A stretch of DNA of 64,000 nucleotides. It comes from Pelosinus propionicus DSM 13327 (GTDB lineage Bacteria; Bacillota; Negativicutes; DSM-13327). Positions 24,456 through 33,036 of the stretch are shown one piece after another. The notes under the pieces were generated by a model, which saw nothing but the letters and a program-made list of their open reading frames with translations, had not been told where the DNA came from and searched no databases. A program made the translations under genes and the position numbers. The stretch lies in assembly GCF_900114615.1 (NCBI RefSeq), contig NZ_FOTS01000026.1, positions 1-64,000 of the forward strand, read 5' to 3'. Every line of letters starts with the position of its first letter. Positions within the stretch are counted from its first letter, which is position 1.

Positions 24456-25364
24456 ATGAGTAAAATACAAGCTAGCAAGATTCATCGCCAATTCCAAGTG
24501 AACAATGATTTTGGAAAAAAGACAAAATTAACGGTCTTGGATGATTTTAACTTGCAGGTCCGTGAGGGAGAGTTTCTTTCTATATTGGGACCCAGTGGCT
24601 GCGGCAAATCTACCTTTCTAAACATGTTAGCCGGATTGGATAAACAAGATGACGGACAACTATTGATTGATGGCGATCCCGTAGGTGATAGGAGCTTTGA
24701 CCGTGGCATGGTTTTTCAGGGATATGCACTTTTTCCTTGGCGTACAGTTCTAGAAAATGTGGAGATTGGCCTGCAAATTCGCGGATTAGAGAAAAAAGAA
24801 CGAGAGGAAATCGCAAAGTATTACTTAACAATGGTTGGTTTGGCGGCTTTCGCCAATCGTTACCCTCATCAACTATCAGGAGGAATGAAGCAAAGGGTTG
24901 CCATTGCCCGTGTATTGGCCTATCAGCCTGATATCATGCTGATGGACGAGCCCTTTGCTGCTTTGGATGCCCAAACAAGAGAAACCTTGCAATTGGAGCT
25001 AATTCGAATTTGGGAAGCCGATAAAAAAACCATTGTTTTCATTACTCATAGTATTGATGAGGCAATTTTGCTTTCTGATCGTGTAGCCGTAATGACAGCA
25101 AGGCCAGGCAAGGTAAAGGAAATTATTGATGTTTCCCTGCCGCGGCCTCGCTCAGAAGAGATTCGCAATTCATCTGAGTTTACCCAAATCAGGCAATATG
25201 CCTGGAGTCTGATTAAAGATGAAGTTACGAAAGCCCAGGTCTATCAAGAAAGTGTAGAGCAAGGTCAGGATACGATAATGGTTCAGCCTATTATTTCACT
25301 GCAACAGAAATTTAAGGACATGATTCAGAAAAGGATAGGTGAACACAATGAAAAAATTGGCTAA
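24456..25364 (+). CDS. ABC importer ATPase, SsuB/TauB type
   Basis: The 302-residue protein has all ATPase motifs: Walker A GPSGCGKST near residue 46, Q-loop FQGYALFPW near 87, signature LSGGMKQRVAIARVLA near 142, Walker B IMLMDEPFAALD near 164, and switch His in ITHSIDEAI near 199. Its last 50 residues extend beyond the core and have no clear motif. It energises uptake together with the permease encoded by the overlapping next gene (17-base overlap). Confidence 0.9.
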   Translation: MSKIQASKIHRQFQVNNDFGKKTKLTVLDDFNLQVREGEFLSILGPSGCGKSTFLNMLAGLDKQDDGQLLIDGDPVGDRSFDRGMVFQGYALFPWRTVLENVEIGLQIRGLEKKEREEIAKYYLTMVGLAAFANRYPHQLSGGMKQRVAIARVLAYQPDIMLMDEPFAALDAQTRETLQLELIRIWEADKKTIVFITHSIDEAILLSDRVAVMTARPGKVKEIIDVSLPRPRSEEIRNSSEFTQIRQYAWSLIKDEVTKAQVYQESVEQGQDTIMVQPIISLQQKFKDMIQKRIGEHNEKIG

Positions 25365-26130
25365 TTTCTTTACCGGTTCTTTGGAAAAGACGATCGGCCT
25401 AATCTTATTTGTTGGCTTATGGGAACTGGCGCCCCAAACAGGCTGGGTGAATTCTACCTATTTAAGTCCACCATCAACAGTCGTATCGGCACTAATAGTT
25501 CTGCTGAAAAGCAGGGCTCTTCTCAAGCATCTATTAATCAGTCTCCAAAGAGCCTTGGTGGGAATGGCAGTTGCTGTTTCTTTTGGTATGGTTTTCGGAT
25601 TATTTATTGGCTATTTTAAAAAGATTGAAGGCTATTTAGATGCGTTGTTTCAATCTTTTAGACAAATGTCGGCATTTGCGCTTTTTCCTGTGTTTATTCT
25701 CTTATTTGGAGTGGGTGAGCTTTCTAAGACCATTATTATTTTTTGGGCTTCTTTGTGGCCTATTTTATTAAATACTATTAATGGGGTCAAAAATGTGGAT
25801 ACATTACTGATCCAATCGGCAAAATCCATGGGAGCATCACAAAAATTTATTTTCTTACGGGTTATATTACCGGCGGCAGCTCCCGATATTTTCACGGGAA
25901 TTCGCTTAGGAGCATCTTACTGCGTCATGTCCCTTGTTGCTGCAGAAATGATCGGTGCTACCTCTGGACTAGGATATTTAATCTTATATTCCCAAGAAAC
26001 ATTTAATATTCCTGATATGTATGCAGGAATTGTCGGATTAGCCATTATGGGATTAGGAATAAACTATGCCTTAAAGCTGATTGAAAAATCTTTTAGCAGC
26101 TGGAAGCAAGGAGTAGCAGTTGGAGAGTAA
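25348..26130 (+). CDS. ABC importer permease, SsuC/TauC type
   Basis: The ATG at 25348 is used; a GTG at 25339 is also in frame. The 260-residue membrane protein has about six segments and the EAA-type loop (LLIQSAKSMGASQKFIFLRVILP, here seen as AKSMGASQKFIFLRV) near residue 155. It forms the channel of the sulfonate/nitrate/taurine-type importer. A terminator follows about 100 bases downstream. Confidence 0.9.
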   Translation: MKKLANFFTGSLEKTIGLILFVGLWELAPQTGWVNSTYLSPPSTVVSALIVLLKSRALLKHLLISLQRALVGMAVAVSFGMVFGLFIGYFKKIEGYLDALFQSFRQMSAFALFPVFILLFGVGELSKTIIIFWASLWPILLNTINGVKNVDTLLIQSAKSMGASQKFIFLRVILPAAAPDIFTGIRLGASYCVMSLVAAEMIGATSGLGYLILYSQETFNIPDMYAGIVGLAIMGLGINYALKLIEKSFSSWKQGVAVGE

Positions 26131-26229
26131 GATAAACAGTAAACCTAGGATCATTGCTGGTTTTCATGGAGCAGTAAAAGCAATCTGGCAGTAAAATTTT
26201 CTTTATATTAAGAACGTAAAGTTGGCAAC

Positions 26230-26262
26230 AGACTCATGTTTAGAAAACGTGAGTCTTTTTTT
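26230..26262 (+). terminator. Terminator after SsuABC-like operon
   Basis: AGACTCATGTTT pairs with AACGTGAGTCT and is followed by TTTTTTT. Confidence 0.8.
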
Positions 26263-26337
26263 AGAAGTATACGATTTTGGAGAATGAAAGTATTATCCAA
26301 AAAATTAAGAAATGCTTATCTGAGTTACTGCATAGAC

Positions 26338-26398
26338 TTGACAGGAAAATTCTTCTTTAGTAAAATTAGTCATACAAAACGGAATGAATATTCATTCC
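26338..26398 (+). promoter_or_regulatory. Promoter and palindromic operator of tetR-like gene
   Basis: TTGACA (26338-26343), a 17-base spacer and TAAAAT (26361-26366) form a near-consensus promoter. The perfect 18-base palindrome GGAATGAATATTCATTCC lies at 26381-26398, just past the start of transcription. It fits a TetR/AcrR operator and autoregulation by the gene that follows. Confidence 0.75.
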
Positions 26399-26429
26399 TA
26401 AAATATTGAATTTAATTTTGGAGAATACA

Positions 26430-27002
26430 ATGAAAGAAAAGGTACAGAATAAAAAAGCAGCTGTGCTGCAAGCCGCACTAGAACTTATCTCTGAGCAAGG
26501 GTTTCAGGGTTCCCCGATGTCACAAATTGCTCAAAGAGCGAATATTGGCGTAGGTACTATTTACCGTTACTTTTCCAGCAAGGAAGACTTGATCAACGAT
26601 TTATATATTGATGTCAAGACTCGTCTTGCCCAGCACACCCTGCGCAATTATTCGGCGAGCCGGGAGGTTCATGCAAGTTTTTTAGTGTTATTACGTAATA
26701 TTGTTGATTATTTTATTGAAAATCCTGCAGAATTGCTGTTTATGGAGCAGTATGCGAACTCTCCCCTTATTACTGATGCCGCACGGGAAGAAGGTTTACG
26801 CATGTTTGCGCCAGTCAATCATTTGTTTAAGCGTGGCAAAGACGAGAATTTACTGAAAGAACTTCCAATGGAGATGCTAAGCACTCTTGCTTATGGATCG
26901 ACGATCTCTCTTGTTAAGCTTAAGTTGTTTGCTAAGGTTCGTCTAGATGAAACTACCATCGATGCAGGAGTAGACGCAATATGGGATGCAATCAAGAGGT
27001 AG
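26430..27002 (+). CDS. TetR/AcrR-family repressor
   Basis: The ATG at 26430 follows GGAG. The 190-residue protein has the TetR helix-turn-helix in residues 10-55 (ALELISEQGFQGSPMSQI, then IGVGTIYRYFSSKEDL). An 18-base palindromic operator lies directly upstream. The aldo/keto reductase gene 83 bases downstream is probably in the same unit, which suggests control of a carbonyl-detoxifying or fermentative reductase. Confidence 0.9.
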   Translation: MKEKVQNKKAAVLQAALELISEQGFQGSPMSQIAQRANIGVGTIYRYFSSKEDLINDLYIDVKTRLAQHTLRNYSASREVHASFLVLLRNIVDYFIENPAELLFMEQYANSPLITDAAREEGLRMFAPVNHLFKRGKDENLLKELPMEMLSTLAYGSTISLVKLKLFAKVRLDETTIDAGVDAIWDAIKR

Positions 27003-27085
27003 TGAAAAACGAATTCAATTTTGCGTCTTATCTTCAAGAACATTCCAGTCTTAAATGAGTAATCGAAAATAAGGGAGGAATTATT

Positions 27086-28234
27086 TTGTTGTACAGAAAG
27101 TTTGGTAAAACGAAAGAAATGGTTTCCGCTTTAGGGTTTGGCTGTATGAGGCTTCCTATAATCGGTACCGATCCAACCAACATTGATGAGGAGAAGGCAA
27201 CAGAAATGCTAAGGCATGCTATTGATGCAGGTGTAAATTATGTAGATACCGCTTATCCTTATCATGGAACGGGTTTTACTCGTGGTGGTGCCAGCGAACT
27301 TTTTGTTGCTAAAGCCTTGAGGGATGGCTACAGACAGAAAGTAAAATTAGCGACAAAACTTCCTAGCTGGTTGATTAAAACAAGAGACGATATGGATAAA
27401 TATTTAAATGAACAATTGGAACGCCTTGAAACGGATACAATTGATTTTTATCTAGTTCATTCACTGAATGAAAATGTGTGGCCAGTATTAAAAGAAGCTG
27501 GTATTAGCGAGTTTTTACAAGAAGCGATCAAAGACGGAAGAATCAAGTACGCAGGATTTTCCTTCCATGATCAAATCGGATTGTTTAAAGAAATCGTGGA
27601 TTATTATGATTGGTCATTTTGTCAGATTCAATATAACTATTTAGATGAGAAATACCAAGCTGGCAGGGAAGGCTTAGAATATGCAGCGAAGAAAGGTTTG
27701 GGAATTGTCATTATGGAACCCCTAAGAGGCGGTAACATTGTAAATCTCCCTAAAGAAGCAATCGAGGTTATTGATCAAGCAGATGTGAAAAGAACACCGG
27801 CAGAATGGGGCTTACGATGGGTATGGAACCATCCAGAAGTCTCTGTTGTATTAAGTGGTATGACGACGATGGATCATGTTACAGAAAATATAAAAGTAGC
27901 CCAAGAAGGAGAAGCCAATTCACTGACAACCAAAGAACTGGATATCGTCAATAAAGTAAAAAATCTCTTCGAACAAAGAATTAAAGTCAACTGTACAGGC
28001 TGTGCATACTGCATGCCTTGTCCTGCAGGTATCAATATTCCTGGATGCTTTTCCACTTATAATGATCATTGGGTTTTTGATGCCACTCCTGCGGCAAAGA
28101 AAACCTATGAGCTTCGCTCGAGGCTTACAGCTCCCGCATCGAAATGTGTAGAATGCGGTAAATGTGAAAGCCATTGTCCTCAAGGAATCCCAATCCGCAA
28201 AGAATTAAAGAATGTGAAAGAGCTATTCGAATAA
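27086..28234 (+). CDS. Aldo/keto reductase with C-terminal 2[4Fe-4S] ferredoxin domain
   Basis: The start is one of two TTG codons (27086 or 27089) after GGGAGGAA. The 382-residue protein has an aldo/keto reductase barrel (residues 1-285) with GFGCMRLP near 17, the catalytic Asp/Tyr motif VDTAYPYHG near 52 and FSFHD near 155. It then has two ferredoxin-like clusters: CTGCAYCMPCP (CX2CX2CX2C) near residue 305 and CVECGKCESHCPQGI (CX2CX2CX3C) near 353. This class is common in anaerobes. The clusters suggest electron exchange with ferredoxin rather than simple NADPH use. It probably belongs to the TetR unit. Confidence 0.88.
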   Translation: MLYRKFGKTKEMVSALGFGCMRLPIIGTDPTNIDEEKATEMLRHAIDAGVNYVDTAYPYHGTGFTRGGASELFVAKALRDGYRQKVKLATKLPSWLIKTRDDMDKYLNEQLERLETDTIDFYLVHSLNENVWPVLKEAGISEFLQEAIKDGRIKYAGFSFHDQIGLFKEIVDYYDWSFCQIQYNYLDEKYQAGREGLEYAAKKGLGIVIMEPLRGGNIVNLPKEAIEVIDQADVKRTPAEWGLRWVWNHPEVSVVLSGMTTMDHVTENIKVAQEGEANSLTTKELDIVNKVKNLFEQRIKVNCTGCAYCMPCPAGINIPGCFSTYNDHWVFDATPAAKKTYELRSRLTAPASKCVECGKCESHCPQGIPIRKELKNVKELFE

Positions 28235-28246
28235 ATAAATGTGTTC

Positions 28247-28297
28247 AAATAAGGGGCGCCGTCTATTTTAATTTAGATAGATGGACGACCCTTATTT
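28247..28297. terminator. Terminator between convergent genes
   Basis: AAATAAGGG pairs with CCCTTATTT, with an inner GTC/GAC and CTAT-type stem around an AT-rich loop. It follows the aldo/keto reductase gene. Confidence 0.7.
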
Positions 28298-28381
28298 GTA
28301 ATTTTAAAGCAGTTCTCTTTGTTGTAGCATCCTTTATTCTGTGTTCAATCAAATGTTCAAGGGATGCCAGTGATAAAAGTT

Positions 28382-28906
28382 TTATTCAGGGTCATCGTCA
28401 TTTTTCTTTAATGGTTTCATAGCTGGTTTTATCAGTCTGAATACATTTTCTGCTTGTTCAGAAGCGATGTTCTTTACAAATTCTTTTTCCGAAACTTGAG
28501 CCAGAACTAAGCCGTATATCGATGTAGTTGCAACGTTTGCCAATGCGGTAGTCAGAGGGATGGGCATTGTTCCCTCCACTTTAAACAAGGAAGCAACGGC
28601 ATAAATAAAAAACCAAATAAATGTTGAGAAAAGCCATCCTTTAAAAAGAAGATTTGTAATTTTGATTAAAGGAACTAGGTAAATGAAGACAATTCCGAGA
28701 ATGCCTGTAAAACCAATATTTACTGCGAGTGCGAACAAAATTTCAAAGGTACTAAATGGCGGAGTCTGACCTAAAACGATGATTGCAGTCCAATCAGCAA
28801 ATCGAAGAGTAGTAAGACCTAGAAAACCAAACAGCAAACTTACGATGTTTGCGACTAATCCGCTAGTTACTCCTGCAATGAAACCTCTGGTAAATTTATC
28901 TCCCAA
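28382..28906 (-). CDS. Small membrane protein of unknown function
   Basis: A TTG start at 28906 follows AAGGAG. The 174-residue protein has about four membrane segments (GFIAGVTSGLVANIVSLLFG first) and a charged C-terminal tail ending NDDDPE. A PPFSTFEILFALAVNIGF segment and a conserved-looking FKGWLFSTFIWFFIYA segment stand out, but I do not recognise a named family. It is a single-gene unit, convergent with the reductase gene and downstream of the VirK/YbjX-like gene. Confidence 0.7.
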   Translation of the reverse strand: MGDKFTRGFIAGVTSGLVANIVSLLFGFLGLTTLRFADWTAIIVLGQTPPFSTFEILFALAVNIGFTGILGIVFIYLVPLIKITNLLFKGWLFSTFIWFFIYAVASLFKVEGTMPIPLTTALANVATTSIYGLVLAQVSEKEFVKNIASEQAENVFRLIKPAMKPLKKNDDDPE

Positions 28907-28975
28907 GATGATTTCTCTCCTTTATAAGCTTTATGCTTAGTATAAGCAAGGCTAGGGAAACTATTCTTTCATAAT

Positions 28976-29028
28976 AAAAAGACTTCCTATCATCCAAGAA
29001 ACAAGGAGATGATGAGGAAGTCAAAAAA
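28976..29028. terminator. Terminator after virK/ybjX-like gene
   Basis: GACTTCCT pairs with AGGAAGTC, with CATC/GATG inside, and has A/T runs at both ends. Confidence 0.75.
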
Positions 29029-29036
29029 TTGAAGGA

Positions 29037-29960
29037 TTAAACGATTACTTGTAACCGAATATTTTTTTTTAGATATTGATCGAATGATTGTATAATTATT
29101 GAATCAGTTTCATCCAGCATTAAAAATCTTTTTCTGTATAGATTACGTTTGTGCGAGTCAACTTCATTGAGATTTTTTCGAATTTCAGCTGTAGGCAGTT
29201 CAAAAAAACGTGCATCCTTGCATACTTTTCCACCGATCTCCTGCCAGAAATCATCTAAGGAAGTTTTTAGTTTACGATCAAGGCGGATGTGATTATTAGC
29301 ATAAAATCCATAATTAGATACGGCGTATATTTTTTTTAACCCTAATTCACAGGCAACGGTACACAATGCATGAAAAATAAAATTTTTAGTTCGATAACCA
29401 TAAAAGAACTTGGTTAAGCCTCGTGAGATTTGTAATCCATTGGGCGATCCCTGCAAGGCTCCAATCCACAGAGCCATCTCGTTTTCTTGATTTGGTGCCA
29501 GCCAAAATATGATCTGATAAATCCTCTTATCGCCGAGTTTAAGTAAGATAGCCAGTAAGCCTTCTTTGTCATGACTTCCTCGACTGAAGTGCAGGGTCAA
29601 GGAAAGCATTTCATTTTGATATTTCTGACTCCAGAGCGGGATGCCATCGCCAAGATAGATCTTCCTTAAGGCATCTTCCTTAAGGCAATCATTAACAAAT
29701 AAGTAATGTTTTTTAATAATTTCAGTTCGCTCTGAAAAGCTGGACTGATGATAAAACCATTGACGTGTTGCCTGCTCAAAGATACATGGCTGAGCGATAG
29801 AAATGTCTCGCCTGAGATGATTTTTTTCAAAGAATTCAATGAGTTTCATCATTTGCTTGTAATGAGTTACTGTTCTAATTAGAAAAACGAACTTACGCCA
29901 AGACGCATGCCGTTCACCATCGCTATAAATTTTTGCACTCAAATTAATCAACTGTTTCAT
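29037..29960 (-). CDS. VirK/YbjX (DUF535) family protein
   Basis: The 307-residue protein fits the DUF535 family along its length: RDISIAQPCIF near residue 50, YLGDGIPLWSQ near 105, ALWIGALQGSPNGLQISRGLTK near 167 (seen as GALQGSPNGLQISRGLT), and HALCTVACELGLKKIYAVSN near 195. Family members in enteric bacteria influence outer-membrane integrity and peptide resistance, and their biochemical activity is not known. No signal peptide is visible. Its presence fits a diderm host. The start follows TGGAGAAA. Confidence 0.8.
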   Translation of the reverse strand: MKQLINLSAKIYSDGERHASWRKFVFLIRTVTHYKQMMKLIEFFEKNHLRRDISIAQPCIFEQATRQWFYHQSSFSERTEIIKKHYLFVNDCLKEDALRKIYLGDGIPLWSQKYQNEMLSLTLHFSRGSHDKEGLLAILLKLGDKRIYQIIFWLAPNQENEMALWIGALQGSPNGLQISRGLTKFFYGYRTKNFIFHALCTVACELGLKKIYAVSNYGFYANNHIRLDRKLKTSLDDFWQEIGGKVCKDARFFELPTAEIRKNLNEVDSHKRNLYRKRFLMLDETDSIIIQSFDQYLKKNIRLQVIV

Positions 29961-30073
29961 ATGTGTTTCTCCAGAATTTGATTTTGTTAGCTAAGTATAG
30001 CAAAATAAACTGAAATTCTGCTGAAATAATGCGGAAGCTAACTTAAATCCCTGATAGATCCTTTGTTCCTATT

Positions 30074-30118
30074 AAATTAGGAGTACCTTACTAGTTTTAT
30101 GTAAGGTACTCCTAATTT
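30074..30118. terminator. Strong bidirectional terminator
   Basis: AAATTAGGAGTACCTTAC and its exact complement surround TAGTTTTAT. It ends the 42-residue protein gene on the minus strand. Confidence 0.8.
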
Positions 30119-30122
30119 GATG

Positions 30123-30251
30123 TTAAGTGTTTGGGTGATTTGGCTGTTTGTTCTTAGCAATATATTCTGCATTTTTAATATCCTGTATCTGCTCTTTTCC
30201 ACGTTTACCTTTTGTATTTTGCTGTACGTCACTGTCTCGTTTTTGAGCCAT
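30123..30251 (-). CDS. 42-residue hydrophilic basic protein
   Basis: The frame begins with ATG at 30251 after GGAGGTGA at ideal spacing, and ends just before a strong terminator, so it is very likely expressed. The product is highly charged (MAQKRDSDVQQNTKGKRGK at the start), has no Cys or hydrophobic segment and ends NQPNHPNT-like (KNKQPNHPNT). Size and composition recall small spore or nucleic-acid-associated proteins, but I cannot place it in a family. It is divergent from the short FtsH gene. Confidence 0.65.
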   Translation of the reverse strand: MAQKRDSDVQQNTKGKRGKEQIQDIKNAEYIAKNKQPNHPNT

Positions 30252-30428
30252 AAAATCACCTCCTGACCGTAGTATTTACTCATGATTATTGAGATATGCA
30301 ATTAAAATGTCATCGAAGGGGCAGAAAGAACTTGCCTTCGTGGTTTATTGAAGTGCGGTTTATTAATTGTCACGAGAGCCATTTGTGTGCATAAAATAGT
30401 ATGACATGATAAAGGGAGGAGACTTAAT

Positions 30429-31994
30429 GTGATAAACTCCAGATTTATCTTTAAGAGAATTAAGCGAATGGTGCTAAAAGCTAGTGATCCAGTGTTGTCC
30501 ATAGCCAGTCTGCCTATGTTGCTTTCAATTGGCGATTGGCTTTATATAATGAAAAAAATTGAGAATGGTAAATTACCAAATTTGTCTAATGATGAGAAAA
30601 AAGCTAAAATACGTAAGCATACGAATATTATTACCTTTAAGGATGTAGAAGGTAATGATGAAGCGAAGCTGGAACTCAAGGAAATTCTAGCGTTTATTAA
30701 GCATCCTAAAAAGTTTAGTGATTTGGGTGCTCGAATTCCTAAAGGAGTTCTGTTGTATGGGCCGCCCGGCACCGGAAAAACACTAATGGCAAAAGCATTG
30801 GCAGGCGAGGCGGGAGTGCCGTTTTTAAGCATGAGCGGTTCTGAATTCGTAGAAATGTATGTTGGTGTTGGGGCTTCCAGAGTGCGTGATTTATTTAAGG
30901 AAGGCAGGAAGAAGGCTCCATGTATCATTTTTATTGATGAAATAGACGCAGTAGGACGGCAGCGCGGGGCTGGTGTGGGTGGAGGAAATGATGAACGAGA
31001 ACAAACCCTAAATCAATTGCTGGTAGAGATGGATGGATTCGATGCAAATAAAGGAATCTTTGTTGTTGCAGCGACCAATCGAACGGATATTCTTGATCCG
31101 GCACTTTTACGACCGGGACGCTTTGACCGCAGAATTGTAGTGGATCGGCCAGATCTTAGGGGACGCCTTAATATATTAAAAGTGCACACTAGACGCAAGC
31201 CTTTAGCAAATGAGATGGACCTTGAAGTCCTAGCTCGCCGCACACCTGGTTTTACAGGAGCCGATCTCAGTAATATGGTGAATGAAGCTGCTATTCTTGC
31301 TGTGCGCAAAGGTAAAATTTGCATAGAGATGGATGATATGGAAGAAGCGGTGGAGCGTATAGTGGCAGGACCGGAGCGCAAAGGTCGTTTTATGAATGCA
31401 AGAGATAAAAAGCTTACTGCGTATCATGAGGCCGGGCACGTTTTAGTTGCGATGCTTTTAAGGCATGCTGATCCGATTCATAGAGTGTCGATTATTCCGC
31501 GCGGTCAGGCTGGCGGATATACTCTTACGTTGCCTAAAGAAGATCGGTGTTATTTTACCAGATCGGAAATTTTCGATCGCATTAAGATATTACTGGGTGG
31601 TAGGGCAGCTGAGTTCCTGACTTTTAAAGAAACAAGCACTGGAGTTCAAAATGACCTAATACAAGCTACTGAACTTGCACGTAAAATGATCTGTGAGTAC
31701 GGAATGAGCGACACATTAGGACCAGTCGCTTTATCACGATCTCAGGAACAGGTTTTTTTGGGGCGTGATATAGCACGCGGTCCTATTAATAGCCAGGAAA
31801 TAGACTATACCATAGATAAAGAAATACATCACATACTTGATAGCGCTTATGAAAAAGCCGAAGAAATAATCACATCTAATCTTGATAAGCTGCGGCTTAT
31901 TGCAACCACTTTATTAGAGCGAGAAAAGCTGGATGGCGCGGAATTAAGTCAATTGCTGGGAAGACTGGATACTGATGATGATGAAAACGAATAG
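30429..31994 (+). CDS. Short FtsH-type AAA+ zinc metalloprotease
   Basis: A GTG start at 30429 follows GGGAGGAG. The 521-residue protein has the complete AAA+ and peptidase parts of FtsH: Walker A GPPGTGKT at 111-118, Walker [10 protein letters not shown] near 167, the second region of homology AATNRTD...RPGRFDR near 214-234, and the zinc site HEAGH at 333-337 with the third ligand Asp near 409. Unlike standard FtsH (about 600-650 residues with two membrane segments and an external domain), it has only about 65 residues before the AAA+ domain, with one weakly hydrophobic stretch ([18 protein letters not shown]). It is thus a minor paralogue, perhaps soluble or peripherally anchored, and not a replacement for the housekeeping enzyme. 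Confidence 0.9.
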   Translation: MINSRFIFKRIKRMVLKASDPVLSIASLPMLLSIGDWLYIMKKIENGKLPNLSNDEKKAKIRKHTNIITFKDVEGNDEAKLELKEILAFIKHPKKFSDLGARIPKGVLLYGPPGTGKTLMAKALAGEAGVPFLSMSGSEFVEMYVGVGASRVRDLFKEGRKKAPCIIFIDEIDAVGRQRGAGVGGGNDEREQTLNQLLVEMDGFDANKGIFVVAATNRTDILDPALLRPGRFDRRIVVDRPDLRGRLNILKVHTRRKPLANEMDLEVLARRTPGFTGADLSNMVNEAAILAVRKGKICIEMDDMEEAVERIVAGPERKGRFMNARDKKLTAYHEAGHVLVAMLLRHADPIHRVSIIPRGQAGGYTLTLPKEDRCYFTRSEIFDRIKILLGGRAAEFLTFKETSTGVQNDLIQATELARKMICEYGMSDTLGPVALSRSQEQVFLGRDIARGPINSQEIDYTIDKEIHHILDSAYEKAEEIITSNLDKLRLIATTLLEREKLDGAELSQLLGRLDTDDDENE

Positions 31995-32046
31995 CAGGAT
32001 TTCAAATTTGCTCAAGGTAATGATTTATGAGAACCTAAAGAGCATA

Positions 32047-32913
32047 TCATTTCAGAATGGCTTGTGAATATTCAATCAACTTTTCAGTGGCAATGGATGC
32101 ATTGGAATATGATTTTACGGCAATACCTAATACTCGTTTGGCACAAGGGTTTAAAGGCTTTGTCACGATTGTGCTATCAGGGGTTTGCAATAAAAGCGCA
32201 GGAAGTATGCTAATTCCTAAATTCTTGCTAACCATTGAAATCACGCTAAAATCATCCATGGATGAGATGTTAACATTAGGGAGGATATTATTCTTTTGAA
32301 AATAGGAATTCACATCATAATCAAATCCTGGGGAGGACAAAATAAAATCATTCTGCATAAAATCTGTAGGAGTGATATAATCCTTAGTGGCTAAAGGGTG
32401 ATTAGGCGGAAGTACTGCTACTAGATGATCTTCTTTTAATGGTATCCATTTACTTTGGCGGTGATCTTTGTAGCTTAAAAAAGCTAAATCAATATAATTA
32501 TCTTTTAGCCACATTTCTAATTGATCCATTCCTCCTTCCATCAATTGAATTTTAATATTTGGGTAGTCTGTCCGAAACTTATAAATGATTTTTGGTAACC
32601 ATTGTGTTGAGATGCTATGAAAAGTACCTATACGAATTGTGCCAGTAGCAACCCCATGGATAGAAGAAACAATTTGATTGAACTTTTCATCGAGCTTAAT
32701 CATTTCTTGAACCAAGGGATGCAGTTGACTTCCCTCTGAAGTCAGCTTTACTCCATATTTATTTCGTGTCATGATTGAAAATCCTAAATCTTTTTCAACA
32801 CTTTTGATAAGATGACTAATTCCTGACTGGGAAAATCCTATTTGTTCTCCTGCTTTTGTGAGACTTCCTGTGGCTAGAATTGTTTGTATTACTTTCCATT
32901 TCTCTAAGTCCAT
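32047..32913 (-). CDS. LysR-family regulator
   Basis: The ATG at 32913 follows AGAGGG; an in-frame ATG 21 bases upstream has no ribosome site. The 288-residue protein has a LysR winged helix (GSLTKAGEQIGFSQSGISHL near residue 15) and an effector-binding domain with GTIRIGTFHS near 86. It belongs to the CysL/CbbR-like general LysR group. It is divergent from an EamA transporter gene, which is the likely target, through the inverted repeat at 32952-32972. Confidence 0.9.
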   Translation of the reverse strand: MDLEKWKVIQTILATGSLTKAGEQIGFSQSGISHLIKSVEKDLGFSIMTRNKYGVKLTSEGSQLHPLVQEMIKLDEKFNQIVSSIHGVATGTIRIGTFHSISTQWLPKIIYKFRTDYPNIKIQLMEGGMDQLEMWLKDNYIDLAFLSYKDHRQSKWIPLKEDHLVAVLPPNHPLATKDYITPTDFMQNDFILSSPGFDYDVNSYFQKNNILPNVNISSMDDFSVISMVSKNLGISILPALLLQTPDSTIVTKPLNPCAKRVLGIAVKSYSNASIATEKLIEYSQAILK

Positions 32914-32951
32914 ATAAACCCTCTTTTCTAGCATGAATAAATTGCATAATT

Positions 32952-32972
32952 AAAATGTAATATCTACATTTT
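32952..32972. promoter_or_regulatory. LysR-type binding site
   Basis: AAAATGTA-N5-TACATTTT is a perfect inverted repeat containing the T-N11-A pattern of LysR sites. It lies between the divergent lysR-like and EamA genes. Confidence 0.65.
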
Positions 32973-33036
32973 ACTAATGTTATAACCACGATTATAATAG
33001 CTCTATAGAAAATTGCAAGAGAACAGAGGAATTTGT

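Noticed and set aside
30077-30301. A 74-codon frame on the minus strand over the 42-residue gene.
   Set aside because: It is in another frame, has no good start site and runs into the terminator; the 42-residue frame has the ribosome site.
32050-32065. A 16-base match (TTTCAGAATGGCTTGT) to the GT39/YdjC promoter element inside the 3-prime end of a LysR gene.
   Set aside because: It lies within coding sequence, lacks the TTTTCA repeat at the right distance and has no TATACT box, so it is probably chance.
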